Below, piece by piece: positions 45,975-54,105 of a stretch of 64,000 bases of DNA. Within the stretch, counting starts at the first letter, position 1. Every line of letters begins with the position of its first letter. Below the pieces are notes generated by a model, which was given only the letters and a program-made list of their open reading frames with translations, made no database searches and was not told the DNA's origin. The stretch is from Burkholderia gladioli. GTDB lineage: Bacteria > Pseudomonadota > Gammaproteobacteria > Burkholderiales > Burkholderiaceae. The translations under genes were made by a program, and so were the position numbers. The stretch lies in the NCBI RefSeq assembly GCF_000959725.1, contig NZ_CP009322.1, positions 310,001 through 374,000 of the forward strand, in the 5' to 3' direction.

Positions 45975-47948
45975 TCAGCCGTCGATGCGGACCTGCACGC
46001 CGGAGGCGCTGTACAGGGGCGTCGCCTTGTAGCCGTCGACCACCACGGCATCGAAGCGCCCCGCGAAGCTGCCGCTGTCGATCAGGCTGACCGTATCGCC
46101 CGGCTTGGGCGCGTAGCCTTGCGTGAATTTCACGTGCAGCGTGCCGCCGGCGATCGCGACCGGGCCCGCCACCGCGACGCGGCCGGCGTCGCCCGCGCCG
46201 CGGTCGAGTTCCAGCGTGCTGCCCGCCAGTTGCGTGAACCTGCCGGCAATGGCCGCGCGCGACGGCGCCGCGATCGCCACCGTGCCCGCGCCCAGGTAGA
46301 CGTCGCCGCGGCCGAATGCGTTCGGCGCCGCCGCCGCCAGCGTGCCGCCCGTCACCTGGGTGCCGCCGCCATAGCTGTTGTTGCCCGCCAGGGTCAAGGT
46401 GCCGCTGCCCGCGAAGCTGAGTTTCCCGTTGCCGCCGATGTCGTTGCGCCAGGTGTCGGCCGCGTTGAAGCCGCCCTGGGCGGCATCCATCGAGATCGCC
46501 ACGTTGCCATTGAACTGGCCATAGCCGTCGGCGGCCGAGAACAGGTTCAGCCGTCCCCAGCCCTCGGCGTCGTCCAGCACCGGATAGCCCGAGGCCAGCG
46601 CGGTCGTCTTCAGCACGACGCGACGCTGATCCGCGCTCAGGTAGGGCAGGCGCGTCTCCAGCAGCGCCTCGGCCCCCTTGGGCACCACGGCGGGAGCCGT
46701 CGTGGCGTTGATCTGGCCGAAACCGAAGCTCAGGCGACGCAGGAAGTTCGCCTTGTTGGTCGCGTAATCCGCGAAGCGGTCGCTCGAGACCGCTGCCGAA
46801 TGGGCGAGGGCCGGGAAGCTCGTCGCGTTGGTGTTGGTCGCGGCATACAGCGCGGTATGCGCCTGCGCGAACGCGGCTGCCTTCAGCGTGGCATTGGCCG
46901 GGTCCGCGAGATTGGCCGCCACCGAGGCTTCGCCCAGGATGCGCCCGCCGATCACGTCGAGCGGCGAGTGCATGCCGGCGAGGATGCGGTTCTCGCCGAG
47001 CTCGAGGCCGCGCGAGAGCATTTCCTGGAAACGCTCGGGCACGACATAGGCCATGGCGATCGCGTCGCGCATCGCCTCGGCGGAATGGCCGCTGGGGAAC
47101 CCGCCGTCGGTGGCCGGCGTGGTGCTCTCGGCCGGGACCAGCGCGGGCACCACCACCACGTTCTTGCTCCAGCGGTACGGGCGTTCGTATTTGTAGAAGC
47201 GCTTGGCCGGCTCCGTGGAGGCGTTGTTGCCCATCGTGTTGACGAAGTCGACCACGCTGCCGAACATCCCGTTGGCGGTGCTGCCGACGCCGGTGTTGTT
47301 GCCGCTGTCGTTGTAGAGCGTGGTGGTGGCGTCCGCCGGGATCGAGGTGATGGAGGTGGTCTGCCGGGCCGCGTTGCGCCAGGCCGTCGTCAAGGGGCCC
47401 ATGCCGTCGGTGACGCTGTAGCCCTTGCCGCGGCGGTCGTCGTAGTACGCGGCGTCGGCCTGCGCGGCGCTGCGCGTGGTGGTGGCGGTCACCACGTACT
47501 GCACGTTGGCATCGAGCACGGCCGGGTTGAGCGCCGTGCCGTTGGGCGTGCCGTCGTTCGGCAGTCCTGTCCAGGTCGAGGCGACCACGGCCGGGAAACC
47601 GCCCGCGGCCGGCGCGTTCACTCCGGCGTCGACGATGTCGGTGAGCGGTTGCCAGAGGTCGCGGAAGCCGGCCAGCACGCGTACTCCGGCATTGGTGCTC
47701 ATCGTGGCGTAGCGCGCGTCGCCGCGCTGGTTCGTGAACGCATTGTCGACGAAGGCCGCCACCGACGGCACCGGCGCGCTATCGGTGAAGCCCGGATCGG
47801 CGGGCGGGGCAGGCACCTGCGAGACCACCGAGGGCGATGTATCGCTCGCGGTGCCGTCGCCGCCGCAGGCGGTGAGCAGGAACGACAGCGAGACGGCGGA
47901 TGCGATGGCATGGGGACGGACGAAACGAGACACGGACGACGCGAACAC
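45975..47948 (-). CDS. PAP2-type phosphatase lipoprotein with C-terminal autotransporter passenger-type repeat
   Basis: This 657-residue exported protein has a lipobox (LSFLLTACGG), so a lipid-anchored N-terminus is likely. All three PAP2/haloperoxidase motifs are present: K-x6-RP (KRFYKYERP), PSGH in GGFPSGHSAEAM, and R-x5-H-x3-D (RILAGMHSPLD). The last ~190 residues read as an autotransporter-associated beta-strand repeat (GSGTLTLAGNNSYGGGTQ, VTGGTLAAAAPNAFGRGDVY) but no barrel follows. GTG at 47948 with GGGAG 7 nt upstream is preferred over ATG at 47987. It is divergent from the histidine kinase gene. The substrate is probably a phosphomonoester or a lipid phosphate; a haloperoxidase role is possible. 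Confidence 0.85.
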   Translation of the reverse strand: MFASSVSRFVRPHAIASAVSLSFLLTACGGDGTASDTSPSVVSQVPAPPADPGFTDSAPVPSVAAFVDNAFTNQRGDARYATMSTNAGVRVLAGFRDLWQPLTDIVDAGVNAPAAGGFPAVVASTWTGLPNDGTPNGTALNPAVLDANVQYVVTATTTRSAAQADAAYYDDRRGKGYSVTDGMGPLTTAWRNAARQTTSITSIPADATTTLYNDSGNNTGVGSTANGMFGSVVDFVNTMGNNASTEPAKRFYKYERPYRWSKNVVVVPALVPAESTTPATDGGFPSGHSAEAMRDAIAMAYVVPERFQEMLSRGLELGENRILAGMHSPLDVIGGRILGEASVAANLADPANATLKAAAFAQAHTALYAATNTNATSFPALAHSAAVSSDRFADYATNKANFLRRLSFGFGQINATTAPAVVPKGAEALLETRLPYLSADQRRVVLKTTALASGYPVLDDAEGWGRLNLFSAADGYGQFNGNVAISMDAAQGGFNAADTWRNDIGGNGKLSFAGSGTLTLAGNNSYGGGTQVTGGTLAAAAPNAFGRGDVYLGAGTVAIAAPSRAAIAGRFTQLAGSTLELDRGAGDAGRVAVAGPVAIAGGTLHVKFTQGYAPKPGDTVSLIDSGSFAGRFDAVVVDGYKATPLYSASGVQVRIDG

Positions 47949-47976
47949 TTGAGTGCTCCCTGTATTTATTTGAAAA

Positions 47977-47994
47977 GCGTTAACCATACGGTTA
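47977..47994. promoter_or_regulatory. TAACC-ATAC-GGTTA palindrome in the PAP2/kinase gap
   Basis: A perfect 5-bp-arm inverted repeat at 47981-47994, embedded in a 16-base sequence (47977-47992) that recurs in inverse orientation at 53193-53208. It lies between the divergent PAP2-lipoprotein and histidine kinase genes, where a shared operator would be expected. Confidence 0.3.
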
Positions 47995-48200
47995 CTTTGT
48001 GACACGCTTACGTCGAGATTGATTTCGATCGAGCGTCCCGGACGAGCGCACGCGCGGCGCGCGATGGCCGCCGGGACCGGACAGGCCCGGCGCCTGCCCG
48101 GCAAGTCGAGCCGGGTCCGGGAGGAAAGGGGCGGGACGAGGCGGTTGCCACCCGCTATCATGGCAGCGCCCGACCGCCGAACTCCCGAAGCCGCCCGCCT

Positions 48201-49679
48201 ATGCCGAGACTCTCGTTTTCCACTCAGATCGCCGTGCTCTGGATCCTGGTCGCGATCCTGTGCAGCCTGCTGGCCGCCGTGGTCTGGCTGATGTCGTCCT
48301 CGGCGCTGGGCGAGCGCGTCGCGGCCGGCAGGCAGCAGGCCTTCGCGGCCTGCGAGGCGGTCGCCTCGCGCTACGACATGTCGGTTCAGCGTCCGCATGA
48401 AACCAATATCGACCTCATGCACGCCGTGCTCGACCTGGTGCTGGCGCGCAGCGAAGGGGTGGAGGGCGGATTCTGGAGCAAGTCGGCCGCCGCGCCGAAC
48501 GGTTTCCTGGCCTACGCCTTCCCCACCTACGAGGGCAGCGGCGTGAAGCGCGACGTTCCGGAGGCCGAAACACCGCTGATCCTGCGCACGCTCGGCGCCG
48601 CGGCCGCCGGCGCCAGGACGCAGGCCAGCATCGTGTCGAGCGGCGCGGACGCGGTGATCGCCGTGGCCTGCCCCGTGCCGCATCGCGACGGGATGGTCGC
48701 CTGGACCCTGACGCGGGCACGCCCACCCCTGGGTCCTTATGGAGAGAGCGCCGCGAAGGTGCTGGCCGGCGTGCTCGCCCTCATCCTGGTGCTGGCGGCG
48801 TTCCTGGCACTGGCCTTGCGACGCTGGAAGCGCAACCTGACGCGCCTGGAGCAGGCACTCGCGCCCTCGGGTGCGTTCGAGCAGGGCCGACGGCTCGAGC
48901 GGTTCGGCGAGCGCGACCTGGACCATATCGTCGACGCGCTCAATCGCTACGTGGACCGCGTCGAGACGCTGCGACGCGAGACCGACGGGCTCGCCGCGCG
49001 GCTCGCGCAGGCGGAGCGCTTCGGCGCGCTGGGCAAGATGGCCGCGCAGGTCGCGCACGAGATCCGCAACCCGGCGGGGGCCATGCGCCTGAAGGCCGAG
49101 AACGCGCTCGCGGGCGACGAGGCGCGCCGCGAGGCCGCGTTGCGGATGATCATCGGTCAGGTGGGCCGCATCGAGACGCAGGTGGGCAGCCTGCTCGCGC
49201 TGACCCAGCCGGTGACGGTGGCGCCCCGGGAGGTGGACCTGCGCGCCTGGCTCGACGAGGTCGTCCATCCGCACGAGGCCCGCGCCTCGGCGCGCGGCGT
49301 CGAATTGGCGGTGGAGGCCGAGCCGGGCGCGAGCCGGCCGGCCTTCGATCCCGCGCAACTCGCGCGCGCGCTGGACAATCTCGTCCTCAACGCGATCCGG
49401 CATGCCCGGGACGGCGGCCGCGTGCTGGTGCGAGCCTCGTGCGTTTCCACGCGGGAAGGCGAGCGGCTCAGGCTGGAGGTGATCGACGACGGGCCGGGCG
49501 TCGCGCCGGCCGAACGCGAGCATGTCTTCGAGCCCTTCGTGACCGGGCATCCCGACGGCTCCGGCCTGGGCCTGGCCGTGGTTCGCGAGATCGCGTCCGC
49601 GCATGGCGGCCGCGCCAGCCTGGCCGAGGATACCGAACACACCCGTTTCCTGATCGAGCTGCCATGGCGACCGTACTGA
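48201..49679 (+). CDS. sensor histidine kinase
   Basis: This 492-residue membrane kinase is the partner of the NtrC-type regulator that overlaps its end. TM1 is at about residues 10-32, the periplasmic sensor is ~33-186, and TM2 is at ~187-207. A HAMP-like linker follows. The H box is QVAHEIRNPAGAMR with phospho-acceptor His286. The N box is LARALDNLVLNAIRHARDGG, G1 is EVIDDGPGV, and G2 is PDGSGLGLAVVREI. The H-box form (VAHEIRNPAG) resembles NtrB/ZraS-type kinases. Its last 16 bp overlap the regulator gene. The signal is unknown; export genes in the putative regulon suggest a toxic ion or small molecule. Confidence 0.94.
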   Translation: MPRLSFSTQIAVLWILVAILCSLLAAVVWLMSSSALGERVAAGRQQAFAACEAVASRYDMSVQRPHETNIDLMHAVLDLVLARSEGVEGGFWSKSAAAPNGFLAYAFPTYEGSGVKRDVPEAETPLILRTLGAAAAGARTQASIVSSGADAVIAVACPVPHRDGMVAWTLTRARPPLGPYGESAAKVLAGVLALILVLAAFLALALRRWKRNLTRLEQALAPSGAFEQGRRLERFGERDLDHIVDALNRYVDRVETLRRETDGLAARLAQAERFGALGKMAAQVAHEIRNPAGAMRLKAENALAGDEARREAALRMIIGQVGRIETQVGSLLALTQPVTVAPREVDLRAWLDEVVHPHEARASARGVELAVEAEPGASRPAFDPAQLARALDNLVLNAIRHARDGGRVLVRASCVSTREGERLRLEVIDDGPGVAPAEREHVFEPFVTGHPDGSGLGLAVVREIASAHGGRASLAEDTEHTRFLIELPWRPY

Positions 49680-51055
49680 TCATCGACGACGACGAGGCCT
49701 TTCGCGAAGGCCTCGCCGAAACCATCCAGGACCTGGGGCACCGTTGCCTCGAGGCCGGCTCGGGCGACGACGCCTTCGCGATATTGCGCGAACACGCCGT
49801 GCCGGACTGCATCTTCCTCGATTTCCGCCTGCCGGGCGCGGACGGGCTGGCGGTGCTCGAGTCGCTGCGCGCGATGGAGGGCATGCGCCACGTGCCGGTC
49901 GTGATGCTGACCGCGCACGCGAGCAGCGCCAATACCATCGGCGCGATGCGCCTGGGCGCGTTCGAGCATCTGACCAAGCCGGTGGGACGCGACCAGATCG
50001 CGGCGCTGCTCGCGCGCATGCTCGACGTTCGCCGCGAGGCGCGCGAGCCCGAGGCGGCACCGGCCTTCGTCGACGAGGCGGCCTCGGACGAACCGCAGTT
50101 GCTCGGCGTGAGCGAGGCGATTCGCGAGGTGCAGAAGCGCCTGGGTCGCGCCGCGGCAACCACCTCGACCGTGCTCGTCACCGGCGAGACGGGCACCGGC
50201 AAGGAGGTGGCGGCGCGCGTGCTGCATCGCGCGTCGACGCGTGCCGACGGCCCGTTCGTCGCCGTCAATTGCGCGGCGATCCCCGACGCGCTGCTCGAAA
50301 GCGAGCTGTTCGGCCATGACAAGGGCGCCTTCACCGGTGCCCACGCCGCGCGACGCGGCCGCTTCGAGGAGGCGCACCAGGGCACGCTGTTCCTGGACGA
50401 GATCGGCGACATGCCGCTCGCGATGCAGGCCAAGCTGCTGCGCGTGCTGCAGGAGCGGCGGCTCACGCCGCTCGGATCGAGCCGCGAGGTGGCGATCGAC
50501 GTGCGGGTGGTGGCCGCCACGCATCGCGACCTGCCCGGGATGGTGGCGGCCGGCACGTTCCGCCAGGACCTGCTGTATCGGCTCAACGTGATTCCCCTGC
50601 ACATTCCGCCCTTGCGCGAGCGTGTGGCGGACATCCTGCCGCTCGCCGAGCACTTCCTGGCCAGCCTGGCGCCGCCGTCCTCGCGCAAGCGTCTTTCCGT
50701 CGACGCGCAGCGCCTGCTGGCCACCTTTGCCTGGCCGGGCAACGTGCGCGAGCTGGCCAACGCCATGGAGCGTGCCAGCGCGCTGGCGGCGGGCACGCTG
50801 CTCACGCGCGAGGACTTCGGCTTCCTGCTCGACACGGCCGGCGGCGGCACCGATGAACTGCCCGCCCATCTCGCTGAGCTGTCGCTCGGCGATGCCCTGG
50901 CCTGGCTCGAACGGGCGCTGGTGCTGCGCGCGCTCGCGCTGGCGGACGGCAATCGCGCCGAAGCCGCGCGCCGGCTGGGGATCAGCCGGCAATCCCTCTA
51001 CACACGGCTGGCCAGCCTGGGGATATCGAATCCCAAGCCCGACGCCGGCTCGTGA
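49664..51055 (+). CDS. NtrC-family sigma-54-dependent response regulator
   Basis: This 463-residue regulator has a receiver domain with phospho-acceptor Asp53 (CIFLDFRLPG), Thr83 and Lys105. The AAA+ domain has GETGTGKEVAARVLH, the sigma-54 loop GAFTGA and Walker B GTLFLDEIGD. The C-terminal Fis-type helix-turn-helix is RAEAARRLGISRQSLYTRL. It starts inside the kinase gene. Immediately downstream is a 47-bp nested inverted repeat and a consensus -24/-12 promoter; a second such pair lies at 55197-55308. These are the obvious targets of this protein, as it is the only NtrC-type regulator beside them. Confidence 0.95.
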   Translation: MATVLIIDDDEAFREGLAETIQDLGHRCLEAGSGDDAFAILREHAVPDCIFLDFRLPGADGLAVLESLRAMEGMRHVPVVMLTAHASSANTIGAMRLGAFEHLTKPVGRDQIAALLARMLDVRREAREPEAAPAFVDEAASDEPQLLGVSEAIREVQKRLGRAAATTSTVLVTGETGTGKEVAARVLHRASTRADGPFVAVNCAAIPDALLESELFGHDKGAFTGAHAARRGRFEEAHQGTLFLDEIGDMPLAMQAKLLRVLQERRLTPLGSSREVAIDVRVVAATHRDLPGMVAAGTFRQDLLYRLNVIPLHIPPLRERVADILPLAEHFLASLAPPSSRKRLSVDAQRLLATFAWPGNVRELANAMERASALAAGTLLTREDFGFLLDTAGGGTDELPAHLAELSLGDALAWLERALVLRALALADGNRAEAARRLGISRQSLYTRLASLGISNPKPDAGS

Positions 51056-51064
51056 TGCCGGGCC

Positions 51065-51111
51065 GGGGTGTCAACGAAGCGGACGGTTGTCGTCCGCCTG
51101 ATTGACACCCC
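51065..51111. promoter_or_regulatory. nested 47-bp activator site 1
   Basis: Outer arms GGGGTGTCAA (51065-51074) and TTGACACCCC (51102-51111) and inner arms GCGGACG (51079-51085) and CGTCCGC (51091-51097) share one centre at 51088. Its copy at 55197-55243 conserves 35 of 47 bases. The centre is 73 bp from the -24 GG. It could also fold as a terminator for the regulator gene, but the second copy is not placed after a gene end. Confidence 0.75.
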
Positions 51112-51159
51112 GACCGGCGCGTTAGGCCCGAGCGCCTTGATCCATCGGCCTCGCGCGGG

Positions 51160-51175
51160 TGGCACGGCGCTTGCA
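51160..51175 (+). promoter_or_regulatory. sigma-54 promoter 1
   Basis: TGGCACG-GCGC-TTGCA is an exact match to the -24/-12 consensus. It lies 31 bp before the first modular gene and downstream of activator site 1. Confidence 0.85.
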
Positions 51176-51206
51176 ACATGATTCGCGTCTCGCAACGGAG
51201 CGAATC

Positions 51207-51980
51207 ATGCAAGCCATATCGACCTACCCAGTCAAACGCCTTGCCACCCACCTTCTCGGTGCGTTCGGCGTGCTCGCGCTGCTGGCCGCAAGCAGCGCCA
51301 GCCAGGCGCAACCGTCTTCCGACGCCCCGCCGGCCGCCGCCCACCTGCTGCCGCCGCCGGGGACGCTCGCGCCGGTGCCGCCCCGCGGCGGCGCGCTTCC
51401 CGAGCCGCTCGCCGACGCGGGCCCGGCCGTGACCCTGCAGGCGACCGTATCGCGCTTCCTGACCAATCCCGATGGCGAGGTCGATGGTTTCCTGACTCGC
51501 GACGGCGCGATCGTGCACGTCGGCCCGCGCGCCGGCACCCGGCTGGCCGCCGCGATCCGGCCCGGCGACACCGTGCAGGTGACGGGCACGCGCGATGCCG
51601 TTGGCAATCTCGTCGCGCAGCGCGTCGCCGACGCGAGAAGCGGCCGGCAGCTTGCCGAGGCGCCGCCGCCGGGCGCGCCGCCCACGCCGGGCGACCTGCG
51701 CGGCGCGGGCCTGTCGCCGCTCAGCGCGCAAGGCGAGGTGGCCCACGTCACGACCGCACCGCGTGGCGAACCCGATGGCGTGATCCTCACCGACGGCACC
51801 TCGATCAAGCTCACGCCACCGGTGGCGCAGCAATTTCCGCAGCTCCTGCGCGTTGGCGCGAGCGTGGCGGCGCAGGGATACGGCACGCGCAACGAATACG
51901 GCACGGCCCTGCAGGCGACCGCCTTCGGGCCGCCGGGCAAGCTGAGCCGGCTCTACGACAGCCCGCCGCCGGCACCCTGA
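51207..51980 (+). CDS. exported protein with two OB-like beta modules
   Basis: This 257-residue protein has a Sec signal peptide (hydrophobic LLGAFGVLALLAASSASQAQ, cleavage after about residue 35) and a Pro-rich linker. Two copies of a ~65-residue module follow. Module 1 (~77-145) has VSRFLTNPDGEVDGFLTRDG and IRPGDTVQVTGTRDAVG. Module 2 (~175-240) has APRGEPDGVILTDGTSIKL and LRVGASVAAQGYGTRNEYG. The alternating hydrophobic pattern and GD-V-V-G turn suggest an OB-like barrel (inference). GGAG is 6 nt from the ATG. It is first behind sigma-54 promoter 1. The family is not one I can name. Confidence 0.75.
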   Translation: MQAISTYPVKRLATHLLGAFGVLALLAASSASQAQPSSDAPPAAAHLLPPPGTLAPVPPRGGALPEPLADAGPAVTLQATVSRFLTNPDGEVDGFLTRDGAIVHVGPRAGTRLAAAIRPGDTVQVTGTRDAVGNLVAQRVADARSGRQLAEAPPPGAPPTPGDLRGAGLSPLSAQGEVAHVTTAPRGEPDGVILTDGTSIKLTPPVAQQFPQLLRVGASVAAQGYGTRNEYGTALQATAFGPPGKLSRLYDSPPPAP

Positions 51981-52030
51981 ACGATCGCCCGGCTTCATGC
52001 TTTTCACGAACATCGAACGAGGATCACGAC

Positions 52031-52585
52031 ATGCATTGGATCGACCCCGAAGGCCTTCCCGAAACGCGCGGCACGGTAAGCCGCTTTCTTCTGAACCCGC
52101 ACGGCGAAATCGACGGCATCGTGCTCGGCACGCGCGACATGCGCCTGGTGCATGTGCCGCCGCATCTGTCGAAGCGAATCGAGCGGCACGTGGCGGTGGG
52201 CGACACGATCCGCGTGCGTGGGGTGAAGCCGCGCGGCGCGGACCTGATCGCGGCGGTGGAGCTCGTGACGCGACAAGGCGCGGTGATACTGGACGAAGGT
52301 CCCCAGCGCGACGGCGAAAAACATGGCAGGCCGCATGTGGAGCACGAACCGATGGAGACGGGCGGAAAAGTCGTGTTGTCGCTGTACGGCCCGAAGGGGG
52401 AGCTGCGCGGGGCGCTGCTGGAGGACGGCACCTCCTTGCGCATGCCGCCGCACGCGGCCGGCGAGCTGCGGTCCTATCTGGTGCCGGGTGCATGGGTGCA
52501 GGCCTGGGGCCGGGGCATCGAGAACCGTCGCGGCCGCACCATCGAGGTGGACGAGATCGCCGAGCTGATCGACGCCCCCGCGTGA
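52031..52585 (+). CDS. cytoplasmic protein with two OB-like beta modules
   Basis: This 184-residue protein is built from the same module as its upstream neighbour but lacks a signal peptide. Module 1 (~12-85) has VSRFLLNPHGEIDGIVLGTR and VAVGDTIRVRGVKPRG. Module 2 (~110-180) has LYGPKGELRGALLEDGTSLR and LVPGAWVQAWGRGIENRRG. It follows 50 bp after the exported paralogue, and 35 bp later comes a MarR gene, so all three may share sigma-54 promoter 1. The first 18 codons and ribosome site have a near-copy at 55471. Function unknown. Confidence 0.75.
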   Translation: MHWIDPEGLPETRGTVSRFLLNPHGEIDGIVLGTRDMRLVHVPPHLSKRIERHVAVGDTIRVRGVKPRGADLIAAVELVTRQGAVILDEGPQRDGEKHGRPHVEHEPMETGGKVVLSLYGPKGELRGALLEDGTSLRMPPHAAGELRSYLVPGAWVQAWGRGIENRRGRTIEVDEIAELIDAPA

Positions 52586-52620
52586 CATAGACACCGAGCG
52601 ACCGACACCACGTGCCTGAT

Positions 52621-53076
52621 ATGAGCGATATTTACAGACTGATCATCCCGCTTCTGGAGGCGCGCGAGGCCTTGCTGGTTCCGATTCGGTCCATCCTCAA
52701 CGAGTATTCGCTGACGGAGCAGCAATGGCGCATTCTCCGTCTCCTCGAAGCAGTGTCCGGGGAAGGTCTGGAGGCGGGGCAAATCGCGAAGCAATGCTGC
52801 CTTCTCCATCCCAGCCTGACTCGCATACTCGAGCGCCTGGAACGTGACGGCATGATCACGAGAAAGCGCTCGGCGCTGGATTTGCGGCGCTCGAAAATCA
52901 GGTTGACGGTGCGCAGCCGAAGCCTGATCGGCAGGATACAACCTCGAATCGAGGCGCAATACCGGTCGATCGAGGCGAAATTCGGACGTGGCAAGCTGGA
53001 GGAAATTTACGCGGCACTGCGTCGTGTGCAGGAAGTCGGCCGTGATGAAGGCGATGGCAGCCTTTCATCGGCCTGA
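52621..53076 (+). CDS. MarR-family regulator, HpaR type (paralogue of 6186-6602)
   Basis: This 151-residue winged-helix protein shares PIRSILNE, LTEQQWRI, GQIAKQCC, LHPSLT and RLERDG with the regulator at 6186, indicating a fairly recent duplication. Divergence is concentrated in the C-terminal half. ATG at 52621 is preferred; a GTG at 52612 is possible. It lies 35 bp after the cytoplasmic modular gene, so it may be induced with it and feed back on this locus or on distant genes. A partial palindrome ending TATGGTTAACGC lies about 120 bp downstream. Confidence 0.85.
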   Translation: MSDIYRLIIPLLEAREALLVPIRSILNEYSLTEQQWRILRLLEAVSGEGLEAGQIAKQCCLLHPSLTRILERLERDGMITRKRSALDLRRSKIRLTVRSRSLIGRIQPRIEAQYRSIEAKFGRGKLEEIYAALRRVQEVGRDEGDGSLSSA

Positions 53077-53544
53077 ACCGGATCGAGGTGTCGGGAATCG
53101 ACCGCCATGCAGCGGGCGGTCGGCCTGACGACCGGGATCACGCTCGGCATGTCGTGCGTTCTCCCTTCAGATCGATGTCTGTCTGCCGTTATACCGTATG
53201 GTTAACGCGGCAGCCGCGGTTCGGTGAAAGGCGTACGAGGCGTTCGCATCGATCGTGTTTCCTGGCGCGCTGCCCTGATCGTCCGCCGTACGCCGTCGCG
53301 TCGCGGCATATCTGCGTTGTGATATTCGTCCCGGGGCCGCTATTCGTCATGTCAATCTCAAAACGCCTGTAATCCGTTTCCTCGCAGCTTGCTGCCTTCT
53401 TGGCGATCCACCAGATCGAATCGTCCTACTCGCATCCAATAACAACCACGCGGCCGGATTGCCGACACGACGTACCTGCCGTGGACCGTGGGACCCACCC
53501 TCGGCCTGGCAATTTGGCCGGCACGCCCTCTCGGAGCAAAACAC
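53077..53544. other. 468-bp gap before fliL
   Basis: No gene is supported. It contains ACCGTATGGTTAACGC at 53193-53208, an exact inverse copy of 47977-47992. GCCGTTAT at 53185-53192 resembles a FliA -10 element, but the -35 at the right distance is poor. GGAG at 53533 serves the fliL start. Confidence 0.4.
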
Positions 53545-54042
53545 ATGGCTACCACGACCGCCTCCGCCGTCCCCTCGAACCCGTCCACGGGGAAGGCCAA
53601 GCGCTTCATCCTGTTCGGGCTGATCGGCCTGCTCCTCGCCGCCGCGGGCGCGGGCGCGGCCTGGTTTGCCTTCGTCAGGCACGAGGGCACGGCCGAGGCC
53701 GCCCAAGCCGGCCCGCCGCCGCTTTCCACGCCGGTGTACTTCCCGCTCGATCCCATGACGGTGAACCTGCAGTCCGACGACGAGATGCACTACGTGCGCA
53801 TCTGCCTGACCCTGAAGCTCACCGATCCGACCGCCCAGGATTACCTGACGCAACATATGCCCGAGATCCGCAGCCGCATCCTGATGGCCCTGTCGAACAA
53901 GCATCCCGAGGACCTCGCCACGCTCGACGACAAACGCCAGCTCGTCGACCAGCTGCGCGCCCTGATCGAGCGGCCGACGCAGCCGGGCAATCGCAGCGCT
54001 CGCGTCGACGAGGTGCTGATCACCGATTTTGTCCTGCAGTAG
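53545..54042 (+). CDS. fliL: FliL-like flagellar basal-body-associated protein (orphan)
   Basis: This 165-residue single-pass membrane protein has a short cytoplasmic N-terminus, one membrane span at about residues 21-43 (FILFGLIGLLLAAAGAGAAW) and a periplasmic stomatin-like domain. The domain has VYFPLDPMTVNLQSDDEMHY, VRICLTLKL, IRSRILMALSNKHPEDLA and the C-terminal VLITDFVLQ. ATG at 53545 follows GGAG by 8 nt. FliL normally sits with fliM and fliN. Here it stands alone beside c-di-GMP and chemotaxis genes, so it is likely a paralogue that may modify motor output. Confidence 0.88.
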   Translation: MATTTASAVPSNPSTGKAKRFILFGLIGLLLAAAGAGAAWFAFVRHEGTAEAAQAGPPPLSTPVYFPLDPMTVNLQSDDEMHYVRICLTLKLTDPTAQDYLTQHMPEIRSRILMALSNKHPEDLATLDDKRQLVDQLRALIERPTQPGNRSARVDEVLITDFVLQ

Positions 54043-54105
54043 CTCGCCACGGCGCGCCGGGTTCGGCATCTCGCCGCGAGTGCGCAGGTCCCGCCGGACC
54101 TGGGC

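Noticed and set aside
45882..48002. 706-codon plus-strand frame opposite the PAP2 lipoprotein gene
   Set aside because: The minus strand has a signal peptide, lipobox and three PAP2 motifs; the plus frame is only its shadow.
51065..51111. Reading the nested repeat only as a terminator of the response regulator gene
   Set aside because: A second copy with the same architecture lies at 55197 far from any gene end, at the same distance from a sigma-54 promoter, and neither has a T tract.
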